This document shows, in pieces, positions 8,856-16,900 of a stretch of DNA of 64,000 bases. Position 1 is the stretch's first letter. Each line of letters begins with the position of its first letter. Origin of the DNA: Solidesulfovibrio aerotolerans (lineage in GTDB: Bacteria > Desulfobacterota > Desulfovibrionia > Desulfovibrionales > Desulfovibrionaceae); contig NZ_WVUD01000025.1 of NCBI RefSeq assembly GCF_009856865.1, positions 1 to 64,000 on the forward strand. The letters are read 5' to 3'. Under the pieces are notes generated by a model that saw only the letters and a list, made by a program, of their open reading frames with translations, did no database searches and was not told the DNA's origin. Position numbers and translations under genes: made by a program.

Positions 8856-9572
8856 TTACGGGGTGCCTGCGCGCTCCAGAGCCAGTTCGCGGACGGTTTG
8901 CGGCGATGTGCCGCTGGCCGTCCGCTTTTTTTCCTCGCCGCCCAGGGCCGCACGGCAGGCCGCAAAGCCCGGGTCCAGGTCGTCCAGCACGATAAAAAGC
9001 GCCCGCAACTCGGCATCGGCATGGAGCATCCGGGCGTTTTTGTGAAAATAGTCGATGATGTCATTGCCCATGGCGGCCAGCCCCGCCCGCAGATCCCGGC
9101 GGTAGAAACGCACGTCTTCGGCCACCCCTCCGGCCGGCCCATAGGCCACCAGATAGCGGTCGGGATGGACCTCGTACAAAGCGATGGCGGCAAAACGCCG
9201 GGGCAATGGCACCCGGCGGGCCATGGCCTCCACGGTCTCGCGCACCGCTCCCCGGGCAACGGTCAGACGCTGGCGGGCGAACCCGCGCCGCTTAAGCCAC
9301 ACCAGATGATAGACAAGCACCCGGTCATACAGCCGCTGCCGCAAGATGTAGCAGACCAGCAAGCCCACAACCAAAAGCCCCCCGGGCAGCACAATCCAAA
9401 GCGGCACCGCCGCGATCCTGGCCCCCAGCGCCTCCAACTTGCCGGCCGCGCCCGCCCCAAGCTCCAGGGCCTTGCGCCCGGCAGCGTCACCAAGCTCCAA
9501 TAAAAAATCAGCCGCCTTGCCCACAAACGCCAGCAAGACCGCGCTTACACGTTCCCAGATGTCATCCACCAC
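8856..9572 (-). CDS. Unknown protein with one membrane segment
   Basis: 238 residues. The start is GTG at 9572 (or the next codon, GTG 9569), after GGGGAGGG; no ATG is available. The N-terminus is an amphipathic helix-rich part (1-50), followed by one strong membrane segment (about 58-78, PLWIVLPGGLLVVGLLVCYIL), then a basic cytoplasmic-looking domain with no motif I recognise. It converges on the SH3 gene. Function unknown. Confidence 0.6.
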   Translation of the reverse strand: MVDDIWERVSAVLLAFVGKAADFLLELGDAAGRKALELGAGAAGKLEALGARIAAVPLWIVLPGGLLVVGLLVCYILRQRLYDRVLVYHLVWLKRRGFARQRLTVARGAVRETVEAMARRVPLPRRFAAIALYEVHPDRYLVAYGPAGGVAEDVRFYRRDLRAGLAAMGNDIIDYFHKNARMLHADAELRALFIVLDDLDPGFAACRAALGGEEKKRTASGTSPQTVRELALERAGTP

Positions 9573-9724
9573 ACACCCTCCCCGGCTGGTTTTGCGAACC
9601 GGCCCGGTACGGAGGCCGCCTTTTTCACTCTATGCGGCTACACCCGGCGCGCTGCGCTGGCAAGCCCCGGGCCGCGTCCAAACGGGCCTTGCCAAGGCAC
9701 CCAACCGGCACTACCAGTCAGAGC

Positions 9725-10576
9725 ATGCAACGCATAACCAACAGCCCAGTCTTTAACATCGGTCTGCTCACTTTCGGAGCCGCTATCTACAGCATAGGCG
9801 TCAAGGACATCGTCATGGCCAAGGGCCTCATGTCCGGCGGCGTCTCGGGCGTGGCCCTGCTGCTCTATTACCTCACCGGCGTGCTCGGGCCGGGTGTGTA
9901 TTATTTCCTGCTCAACCTGCCGCTGATGGGCCTTGGCTGGGTGACCCTGTCGCGCCGGTTCATCCTCTACACCGTCTACGGCATGGGCATTTTGAGCCTT
10001 TTCATGCAGCTTATGCCCGAGCGCACGCTCATTACCGATCCGCTGCTGGCCGCCATCTTCGGCGGCGCAGTCATGGGGGCCGGCTCAGGACTCATGCTGC
10101 GCACCCTGGGCTCGGCCGGCGGCACCGACATCCTGGCCATCTGGCTCAACCAGAAATACAATCTGCGCATCGGCCAGTTCAACTTCTTTTTCAATCTGGC
10201 TATCTTTGCCGCCGGGCTGGCCTTTTACGAGCCCACGCTGGTCCTCTATTCCATTATCTTGTCCTACACCAACTCCAAGGTGATGGACTATTTCCTGGCC
10301 CTTTTCAACCAGCGCAAGATGGTCTTCATTATTTCCGACAAAGCCGACGACATCGCCAAGGATATCATCCACACCCTGAAACGCGGTGCCACCTTTTTAC
10401 ACGGTGCCGGAGCCTATACCGGCAAATCCAAACGCGTCATCCTGACCATCACCAATACCGTGCAAATAAAACGCCTGGAAGAACTGGTATTCTCCCACGA
10501 CCCAAACGCCTTCTTCGTCGTGGAAAACACCTTCAACGTCCTGGGCGAAGGCTTTTCTCGTCGCAAGGTATATTAG
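9725..10576 (+). CDS. YitT family membrane protein
   Basis: 283 residues with five membrane segments in the first 200 residues and a C-terminal DUF2179 domain (about 215-283, MVFIISDKADDIAKDIIHTLKRGATF ... GAYTGKSKRVILTI). The block MGAGSGLMLRTLGSAGGTDILA is typical of YitT proteins. Their function is unsettled. The ATG at 9725 lacks a good Shine-Dalgarno, but starting here gives the usual family N-terminus; an in-frame upstream extension is low-complexity. A long 3'-end repeat follows the stop by 16 bases. Confidence 0.85.
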   Translation: MQRITNSPVFNIGLLTFGAAIYSIGVKDIVMAKGLMSGGVSGVALLLYYLTGVLGPGVYYFLLNLPLMGLGWVTLSRRFILYTVYGMGILSLFMQLMPERTLITDPLLAAIFGGAVMGAGSGLMLRTLGSAGGTDILAIWLNQKYNLRIGQFNFFFNLAIFAAGLAFYEPTLVLYSIILSYTNSKVMDYFLALFNQRKMVFIISDKADDIAKDIIHTLKRGATFLHGAGAYTGKSKRVILTITNTVQIKRLEELVFSHDPNAFFVVENTFNVLGEGFSRRKVY

Positions 10577-10592
10577 ATGCAAGAGGAAGAGT

Positions 10593-10720
10593 GCCTCCGG
10601 CGGCCAAAGGGCTGAGCCCTTTGGAATCCCACCTGAAGGCAAGGGGTTAAGGGGGAACGGCGTTGCTGCGATAGTTGGTAGGACGAAAATGCACTTCCCT
10701 CGGGTGGGCAATGCCGCAGG
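10593..10720 (+). repeat. 3'-end box-palindrome element, copy 2 (long form)
   Basis: Box at 10593-10605, palindrome 10604-10624 (CCAAAGGGCT-G-AGCCCTTTGG), then AAGGGGTTAAGGGGG and further sequence. About 120 bases match the copy at 60531-60656 closely. It starts 16 bases after the yitT stop in the same orientation, led by the purines AAGAGGAAGAG. Confidence 0.8.
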
Positions 10721-10793
10721 GCAAGCTTGCCCCGGTCCATAGCCAGGCAGTTTACCCGCCAACGCCCATAACCCCTTAAAATACTTCTCCCAC

Positions 10794-10856
10794 CAAGGGG
10801 GTCCGGGGGGGATTATCCCCCCCGGCCGCCGGAGGCCTCTTCTGCCTTCTCTCTCC
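10794..10856 (-). repeat. 3'-end box-palindrome element, copy 3
   Basis: Read on the minus strand: purine lead (10856-10837, with GAAGGCAGAAGAG), box 10836-10824, 9-bp palindrome arms 10825-10817 and 10811-10803, then GGACCCCCTTGG. It lies just after the stop of the minus-strand gene at 10868. Confidence 0.78.
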
Positions 10857-10867
10857 CCCTGCTTCCA

Positions 10868-11740
10868 CTACTCCCCCAACTCGGCCAGGGCGTCCCTGGC
10901 CGCCAGCATAGCGTTTATCGCTGCCGGGAAGCCGGCGTAGACCGCCATCTGAAGAATCGTCTCCACGATCTGCTCCCGGGTCAGGCCCACAGCCCGGGCC
11001 GCCTTGACGTGGACTTTGAGTTGCGGCGTCATGGTTCCCCGGGCCGTGGCCGCCGCCATCATGGCGATCTCTTTTTGGCCGGGCGAGAGAATCTGTCTGG
11101 AGATGACATCGCCATAGGAAAAATCCAAAATAAAATCCGCCAGATCCGGGGCGATATCGGCCAGAGACGCCACCACCCGCTCCCCGGCATCCCGGCTGGT
11201 CAGGGCCAAAGTGGCCAGCCCGCGACGGCGGCGATCCGTCTCGCCGGCTGGATGGGCCGGGCGCTTGGCCACCGTAACGCCCTTGGCCGCAAACACCTCG
11301 CGGCACACGGCGATGGCATTGAGGCCAGCCGGAAAACCGGCAAAGACCGTGGCCACGTAGACGACCTCGATAATGGCCTCGGGGGACAACCCGGCGGTCA
11401 ACCCGGCCTCGACGTGAAAGGCCAGCTGGGGTGCGGCGTTGCCAAGCGCCGTAAGCGCCGCGATGGTGGCAACCTGGCGCAGCGCCGGCGTCAATCCCGG
11501 ACGCGTAAAAATGTCGCCGTAGCCAAATTCGATGACAAAACGTCCCAGATCCGGGGCAATGTCGGCCAGCGCGTCCTGCACGGCCTGGGCCTTTTGCGGA
11601 GCCAGGGCAGCTAACGCGGCAAAACCGCGCTCGTAGCGTTGGTTCGTTTCCATTTGCGTCTCTCCCTGTACGGGTTTCGGGCCAAGGGCCAGTCCCAGAA
11701 CCAGGACGGCCAGCCAGCAACAACGGGACGGCTTGGACAT
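10868..11740 (-). CDS. Exported tandem carboxymuconolactone decarboxylase-like protein
   Basis: 290 residues. ATG 11740 follows GGAGGCGACC. A signal peptide is likely (CCWLAVLVLGLALG, VQG). Two copies of a CMD/AhpD-type helical domain follow, at about 60-140 and 190-275; each has the pattern FxYGDxxxRxxLxPxxxxxAxxxALxxxxxPQLxxHVxAxxxxGLxxEqIxE. The redox CxxC of AhpD is missing in both, so this belongs with gamma-carboxymuconolactone decarboxylase-type proteins whose substrate cannot be told. It is divergent from a LysR regulator, which probably controls it. Confidence 0.8.
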   Translation of the reverse strand: MSKPSRCCWLAVLVLGLALGPKPVQGETQMETNQRYERGFAALAALAPQKAQAVQDALADIAPDLGRFVIEFGYGDIFTRPGLTPALRQVATIAALTALGNAAPQLAFHVEAGLTAGLSPEAIIEVVYVATVFAGFPAGLNAIAVCREVFAAKGVTVAKRPAHPAGETDRRRRGLATLALTSRDAGERVVASLADIAPDLADFILDFSYGDVISRQILSPGQKEIAMMAAATARGTMTPQLKVHVKAARAVGLTREQIVETILQMAVYAGFPAAINAMLAARDALAELGE

Positions 11741-11796
11741 GGTCGCCTCCTTGCCTGACTGGCTGCACGCTAGGCCCGGACGAGCCATATGGGAAA

Positions 11797-11837
11797 TATC
11801 AATTTACGCAGCGATTGATACGTGAAACATATCAATC
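11797..11837. promoter_or_regulatory. LysR-type operator, three half-sites
   Basis: TATCAAT at 11797-11803, ATTGATA at 11814-11820 and TATCAAT at 11830-11836. The last two extend to a perfect 8-bp inverted repeat GATTGATA-9-TATCAATC (11813-11837). They fill the 98-base gap between the divergent CMD-like and lysR genes and reach to 2 bases before the lysR ATG. Confidence 0.75.
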
Positions 11838-11838
11838 C

Positions 11839-12756
11839 ATGGAACTGCGGGATTTCGAGTGTTTTGTGGCCGTGGCCGAAGAACTGCATTTTGGCCGGGC
11901 AGCCCAGCGGCTGGCCATGGCCCAACCGCCGCTGAGCCTGCGCATCAAAGCCCTGGAAGAAGAACTGGGGACGCGGCTTTTCGCCCGCACCAGCCGGCAG
12001 GTCGCCCTGACCCCGGCCGGGCGGGTTTTTTGGGAACGGGCCAAGGCTATGTTGGAACTGGCCGCAGCGGCCGGGGACGAGGTAAGGCGGGTCGGGCTGG
12101 GGCTGGCCGGAAAATTGACTGTCGGGTTCGTCAACCCGGCCATGGACGCTTTTTTGGCCCAGGCCCTGGCCCGCTTCCGGGAGGCGGCCCCGGAGGTGGA
12201 ACTGTCCTTGCGGGAGATGACCACCCGGGAGCAGGCCGTTGCCCTGGCCGGGGAACGCCTGGATGTGGGATTTTGCCGCTTCACCGGCCAGACGCTGCCC
12301 GGGGCGGCCATCGAAGTCGTGTCGCGCGAACCCTACATTCTGGCCCTGCCGGCCGGCCATGCCCTGGCCGGCAGCACGCCGCTGCCCCTGGCTGCTCTCA
12401 ACGGCCAACCGCTCATTGTGCCGCCGCGCACCGGCCTGCCGGCCCTGGCCCGGGCCATGGCCGACGCATTTGCCGCCGCCGGGGCAACACCCGTGCCGGT
12501 ACAGGAAGCGGTCTCGAAATTCACCATGCTGGGGCTGGTGGCCGCCGGGGTGGGGCTGGCGCTGCTGCCGGCCTCGGCGAGGATCTGGCAACGGGCCGCA
12601 GTCGTGTGGCGCGAACTGGAGCCAGGACTGCCGCTGGTGGAACTGGCCGCCATCACCCCCGCCGGCCGCGCCTCGCCCGCGGCGACGCGGTTGGTGGAGG
12701 AATGCCAAGAGTGCCTCCGGCGGCCGGGGGGGATAATCCCCCCCGGACCCCCTTGA
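11839..12756 (+). CDS. LysR family transcriptional regulator
   Basis: 305 residues. The N-terminal HTH (ELRDFECFVAVAEELHFGRAAQRLAMAQPPLSLRIKALEEELG, quoted in part) is followed by a LysR substrate domain (about 90-290). ATG 11839 fits the family; a TTG at 11815 would add 8 residues but would lie within the operator. The Shine-Dalgarno is poor. The last 15 codons lie inside a dispersed 3'-end repeat, giving a Gly/Pro tail (RRPGGIIPPGPP) not expected in the family. Likely autoregulates and controls the divergent CMD-like gene. Confidence 0.9.
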   Translation: MELRDFECFVAVAEELHFGRAAQRLAMAQPPLSLRIKALEEELGTRLFARTSRQVALTPAGRVFWERAKAMLELAAAAGDEVRRVGLGLAGKLTVGFVNPAMDAFLAQALARFREAAPEVELSLREMTTREQAVALAGERLDVGFCRFTGQTLPGAAIEVVSREPYILALPAGHALAGSTPLPLAALNGQPLIVPPRTGLPALARAMADAFAAAGATPVPVQEAVSKFTMLGLVAAGVGLALLPASARIWQRAAVVWRELEPGLPLVELAAITPAGRASPAATRLVEECQECLRRPGGIIPPGPP

Positions 12757-12765
12757 CGAGAAAAG
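12713..12765 (+). repeat. 3'-end box-palindrome element, copy 4, inside lysR end
   Basis: Box 12713-12725, then a GGGGGGG/CCCCCCC palindrome around ATAAT, then GGACCCCCTTG. The lysR stop codon (12754-12756) comes from the element itself. Confidence 0.8.
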
Positions 12766-12873
12766 TTGTAGCAGGGGTACAGCACTGGCGAGCACTCTCG
12801 TCGGCTACAGACCAGAACAGCCGAAGTGGCGCTTGAGCGGTCCGCGCGATTTCCTTTCCCGAATCCTCACTTT

Positions 12874-12924
12874 CTGGGACGCGCTTTTGGGTCAGGCCCT
12901 GCCTGGCCCAAAAGCGCGTCCCAG
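12874..12924. repeat. Very long perfect hairpin
   Basis: Arms 12874-12891 and 12907-12924 are 18 bp with no mismatch; inside them a T-G pair and a further 4-bp CAGG/CCTG stem (12893-12896/12902-12905) leave a 5-base loop. It lies between the convergent lysR and DUF1786 genes and between repeat copies 4 and 5. No T-tract follows. Confidence 0.9.
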
Positions 12925-12928
12925 GCAG

Positions 12929-13003
12929 GGTGGGTCCGGGAGGGGGTTACCCCCTCCCGGCCGCCGGAGGCATCTTCTGTCTTCTCTTCTGCCTTCTCTT
13001 CCC
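12929..13003 (-). repeat. 3'-end box-palindrome element, copy 5
   Basis: On the minus strand: a tandem purine lead at 13003-12972 (AGAAGGCAGAAG then AGAAGACAGAAG), box 12971-12959, 11-bp palindrome 12960-12936 around a 3-base loop, then GGACCCACCC. It begins 3 bases after the DUF1786 gene stop. Confidence 0.78.
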
Positions 13004-13006
13004 GTC

Positions 13007-14053
13007 CTATTTCTCGCCCTTGCGGCTTTTGAGCCAGCCGATCAGCCCATGGCAGGCGGTCAGCATCATATCGCCGCCGGGGCTGGGGAAATCCACATCG
13101 AAGCCGGCAAAGATGGCCCGTTTGGGGCCGATGACCGAGGTATAGGGGAAGATGCCGGCCTCGGGCGGCAGGGCGAGGGTCAGGCAGCCGTGCCCGCCGC
13201 TGTCAAAGACTTCGGCGTTGGGAAGCGCTCCCCGGCGGAAGCGTTCCAGATCGGCCCAGATGGCGTCGGGTTCGAGCATGCCGGTGTGGTGTTCGTAGAT
13301 GCCGTGGATGCGCCGACGGTGGACCAGCGCGGCCACGGTGTGGCTGTTGCCGACATTGACGAGCATGACGCCGGTGGCATCGCTGCGGGCGGCAATGGCC
13401 GGATCGGCCAGCATCCCGAGTACGGCAGCGGCAGCGGAATCGGCCACCGGTCCGCCGCCGATGGCGTTTTGCAGCACGGCCAACCGGGTCAGTTCCGGGG
13501 GCGGGGTACGATAGACCAGGGCTTCGGGCCGGCCGCCGGATTCGCGCAAAAACCGCTCCCAGAGCTGGAAACGGCCTTCCCGGCTGCTTTTGCCGGGATG
13601 CAGGCCGTGATCCTGGGCGCAGGCCACGACCAGTTCCGGTTCGGGCAGCCCGGCCGCGCCGAGAAAGGCCCGCCAGGAGCCGGGATCGTAGTCGGCAAGC
13701 GGCAAGGGAACGTGGGCGGCCGGGCGCTCCCGGGTGATGACCACCGGGGTGGTCAGCGCCAGGCGCTGGGGGTCGTCGGTGAGCGCCCACACGGCGTCGG
13801 GGTGGGCGGCCAGGGGCAGGCCGGCTTTGAGGTGCGCCCGGTAGGCTTTGAAAAAGCCGCCGCCCATGTTGGTCCCGCACAGATAGACGGCGCGCCCGGC
13901 AGCGGTCAGCGCGGCCAGCCGCGCCCCCACCTGCCGGGCCGGGGCGGGCAGCACGAATTTGGGGCAGTTCTCGGGTTCAAGATCCGGAAAATGGTAGAGC
14001 ACATCCTGGGTGCCGGAACCGATGTCCAGGCATAACACGCGACGCTGGGGCAT
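13007..14053 (-). CDS. DUF1786 family protein (ASKHA-like)
   Basis: 348 residues; ATG 14053 follows AAGGAGG. The opening CLDIGSGTQDVLYH is the hallmark of DUF1786, a family sometimes labelled as putative pyruvate-formate-lyase activating enzyme without a radical-SAM motif; the glycine loop resembles the phosphate loop of actin/hexokinase-type ATPases. Other blocks seen: CGTNMGGGFFKAYRAHL, ACAQDHG, VLQNAIGGGPVADSAAAAVLG, VNVGNSHTVAALV, YEHHTG and DSGGHGCL. Function not established. It follows the CBS hybrid kinase by 132 bases on the same strand. Confidence 0.82.
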   Translation of the reverse strand: MPQRRVLCLDIGSGTQDVLYHFPDLEPENCPKFVLPAPARQVGARLAALTAAGRAVYLCGTNMGGGFFKAYRAHLKAGLPLAAHPDAVWALTDDPQRLALTTPVVITRERPAAHVPLPLADYDPGSWRAFLGAAGLPEPELVVACAQDHGLHPGKSSREGRFQLWERFLRESGGRPEALVYRTPPPELTRLAVLQNAIGGGPVADSAAAAVLGMLADPAIAARSDATGVMLVNVGNSHTVAALVHRRRIHGIYEHHTGMLEPDAIWADLERFRRGALPNAEVFDSGGHGCLTLALPPEAGIFPYTSVIGPKRAIFAGFDVDFPSPGGDMMLTACHGLIGWLKSRKGEK

Positions 14054-14185
14054 GACACGGCCTCCTTGTCTTGGGGCCATTCTCCCTACGCCATAGGACA
14101 GGCCAGCTCAAGGGGCGCACCGGCAAGGATGGCGCAAGCGCTGACGCAACGAGCCGACCTGGGCCGGCACGCCCCGGGCCGGCCA

Positions 14186-16648
14186 TCACACCGGCGGCAG
14201 GAGCAATCCCTCGATGGCGGCCAGCAGATGGGCCGGGTCCAGCGGCTTTTGGAGCACCGCGTCGGCGCTGCCCGGGGCCGGGACATCGTAGCCGGTGATG
14301 ACCAGGATGGGGATGTGGGAAAGCAAGGGATCGCGGCGCAGGGCCTCGATGGCTGCCCGCCCGTCCATGCCGGGCATGGCCATGTCCATGGTGATGACGT
14401 GGGGGCGCAGTTTCTGGGCGGCGGCCAGGGCGGAAGCGCCGTCGTGGGCGGCGGCCACGCGGTAGCCCTCCCCTTCCAGAAACTGGATGAGGAACGAAGA
14501 CACGGCCGGGTCGTCGTCCACCACGAGCACCAGCGGCCGGTCGCGGTCCCGGGGGCGGGGCAGCGGCGACGACTGGCAGGCGGTCTGGCCTGCTACCGTT
14601 GGCAACTCAAAGACAAAAGCCGCGCCCCGGGCCGGGGCCGGCTCCACCCAGATGCGCCCGCCGTAGTGGTGCATGATCTCGCGGCAGATGGCCAGCCCCA
14701 GGCCCGTGCCCTTGGACGGAGCCGAGCCTTCCGGGTCCAGGCGCACCTGGCGGAACTTGTCGAAAATAAGCTCCCGGTCGGCCGGGGCGATGCCCGGTCC
14801 GGTGTCCACCACCGTCACCCGGCCAATCTCCGGGCTGGGCTGCGACACGACCACCGTGACCCCGCCCACGGCAGTGAATTTGGCCGCATTGCCGAGAAGG
14901 TTGAGCAGCACCTGCTCCAGACGGTCCGGGTCGGCCAGGACAATGGGCGAAATCTCGGGCAGGCGCGTCTCCAGATCGACCTCGGGCCGGGTGGCGTAAA
15001 TGCCGGCCACGGCGGCCACGGCGCTGGCGACCACGTCGTTTAAGCAGATTTCCCGGTCGCGCCACTGCATGCGGCCGGATTCGATGCGCGACAGGTCAAG
15101 GAAATCGTTGAGCAGGCGGGCCAGCCGTTCGCCCTCGTGGGAGAGCACGCGCAGATTGTCCTCGATGCGGGCCCCCCGTTTGGACAGTTGGGCGTCGTCG
15201 CCGGCCAGGGGCGAAAAATGCCGGGTGAAATCCCTGGCAATAAGCTTGGCAAAGCCGAGCAGCGAGGTCAGCGGCGTGCGCAGTTCGTGGGAGACCGAGG
15301 AGAGAAAGGCGCTTTTGATCTCGTCCATGCCGCGCAGGCGTTCGTTGGCCTCTTCCAGTTCCCGGGCCTTGTGGGCCAGATCGCTGGTGCGTTCCACCAC
15401 AAGGTTTTCAAGGTTGCGCGTCAGGCCCTCCAGTGCCTCTTCGGCCCGGCGGCGGTCGGTGTCGTCGCGGGCCATGAGCACGTAGCCGGTCGGCATGCCC
15501 TCTTTGTCATAAATGCCCGACACCCGGGCGGCGTAGCGCCGGGGCTGCCCGCCTCCCTCAAAACGGAAAACGAAATCATAGCCGTTGTGGGCCGACACTG
15601 CCTCCAGCCCCCGGCCCAGGCGGCTCAGTTCCACGCCCATCTGGACATGGAGTTCACGCAGATCGCGCCCGGCCAGTGCTTCGGCGCGCACGTCGAAAAT
15701 GGCCTCGGCCGCCGGGTTGACGTAGGTGATGCGCCAGCATTCGTCCACGGCGACAATGCCCATTTCGGCGCAGCGCAGCAGATTGTCCAAAAACATAGTC
15801 TTTTCGACCAGCGACTTGCCAACCACCCGCAGGGCCGCGTCTTTTTCTTCCAGGGCGGATTTGAGCGTGCGCACGTACTTGCTTTCCAGGCCGCGCACGA
15901 TGTCGGACTGGGTGACCAGCCCCATGACCCGGCGGTCGTCGTCCACCACCACCAGCCGGCGCATGCGCCGTTTGCGCATGACCAGGGCCGCCTCGAACAC
16001 CGGCCGGTCGGCTTCCACGCACACCACCGGACAGCTCATGATGTCGTAAAGTTTGAGCCGCCCCAGATGCGGGCTTTCGGCCAAAAGGCGCACCACGTCG
16101 CGTTCGGTGATGATGCCGGCCGGGCGGCCGTCGCGGGCCACGATGAGACAGGAAATGGAGCGGTCGGCCATGCGCCCGACAGCCTCGCGCACGGTGATGT
16201 TGCCGCCGGCGGTGACCACCTCGCGGGTCATGATTTCGCTGACGCGCTTGATTTCGGACAGGGAATCGTAGCCGAGACGCTGGACCAGATCGGACTGGGT
16301 GAGCACGCCCTTGACCTGGCCGGCCGCGTCCACCATGACCAGATGGCGCAGGCGCTTTTGGGACAGGAGATGGTAGGCCTCGACCAGCACCGTGTCCTCG
16401 CCCACGGTGACCACGGGCGAGCTCATGAGGTCGCGCACGGGCCGGTCGGCAAAATCCCCGCCGCGATGGGCGGCAGCCCACAAGACGTTGCGCTCGGTGA
16501 CAATGCCGACCGGCCGGCCGGCATCGGTGACCACCAGGCAGGAAATGCCGTGCCGCCGCATGATCTCCAGCCCTTCGCGGGCCGGGGCGTCGGGGGATAT
16601 GGCAATAACGTCCGGGGTGATGATTTCAGCCAAAAGCCTGTCGCCCAT
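14186..16648 (-). CDS. Hybrid histidine kinase: four CBS, PAS, HisKA, HATPase, receiver
   Basis: 820 residues, no membrane segment, so a cytosolic sensor. Two CBS pairs occupy about 8-125 and 138-256, with TERNVLW and TERDVVR ligand-site patterns. A PAS domain (about 285-400) and a coiled coil lead to the HisKA box SVSHELRTPL with His454, then the ATPase domain (N box LLNLLGNAAKF, G1 DTGPGIAP, G2 GTGLGLAI). The C-terminal receiver has acid residues near 711, phospho-acceptor Asp755 and Lys801. CBS pairs commonly bind adenine nucleotides, so energy charge is a plausible input. No output protein is encoded next to it. ATG 16648 has AAGGAGG. Confidence 0.9.
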   Translation of the reverse strand: MGDRLLAEIITPDVIAISPDAPAREGLEIMRRHGISCLVVTDAGRPVGIVTERNVLWAAAHRGGDFADRPVRDLMSSPVVTVGEDTVLVEAYHLLSQKRLRHLVMVDAAGQVKGVLTQSDLVQRLGYDSLSEIKRVSEIMTREVVTAGGNITVREAVGRMADRSISCLIVARDGRPAGIITERDVVRLLAESPHLGRLKLYDIMSCPVVCVEADRPVFEAALVMRKRRMRRLVVVDDDRRVMGLVTQSDIVRGLESKYVRTLKSALEEKDAALRVVGKSLVEKTMFLDNLLRCAEMGIVAVDECWRITYVNPAAEAIFDVRAEALAGRDLRELHVQMGVELSRLGRGLEAVSAHNGYDFVFRFEGGGQPRRYAARVSGIYDKEGMPTGYVLMARDDTDRRRAEEALEGLTRNLENLVVERTSDLAHKARELEEANERLRGMDEIKSAFLSSVSHELRTPLTSLLGFAKLIARDFTRHFSPLAGDDAQLSKRGARIEDNLRVLSHEGERLARLLNDFLDLSRIESGRMQWRDREICLNDVVASAVAAVAGIYATRPEVDLETRLPEISPIVLADPDRLEQVLLNLLGNAAKFTAVGGVTVVVSQPSPEIGRVTVVDTGPGIAPADRELIFDKFRQVRLDPEGSAPSKGTGLGLAICREIMHHYGGRIWVEPAPARGAAFVFELPTVAGQTACQSSPLPRPRDRDRPLVLVVDDDPAVSSFLIQFLEGEGYRVAAAHDGASALAAAQKLRPHVITMDMAMPGMDGRAAIEALRRDPLLSHIPILVITGYDVPAPGSADAVLQKPLDPAHLLAAIEGLLLPPV

Positions 16649-16900
16649 GCAACCTCCTTGGGCAGCGTCCTTGCGGGGAGCGCCGTGGGCAGGCCGATGC
16701 CCGAATTCACCGGCGATGGCAAGCGGGCGCACGCGCTGTCAAAGGGCTGCCTCGCCGCCGCAACGCACGGCAACCGTCCGGGCCGAGGCACCTGGAACCA
16801 ACCCTGCGCCTGCCCCGAACTGGGGCGGGGCCGCAGGCCTGGGCCGGAAACAGCCCGTCGCTCCCGGTTGCGCCCCGCGACAACGGCGCCCCGGGCGCGG

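Noticed and set aside
10593-10836. A 250-base element with GCCTCCGGCGGCC terminal inverted repeats, like a MITE (also 12713-12971).
   Set aside because: Copies at 8738 and 60531 occur singly, and each end follows its own gene's stop. Pairs appear only where two genes converge, so they are two separate 3'-end elements. The interiors of the two paired regions differ, and I saw no target-site duplication.
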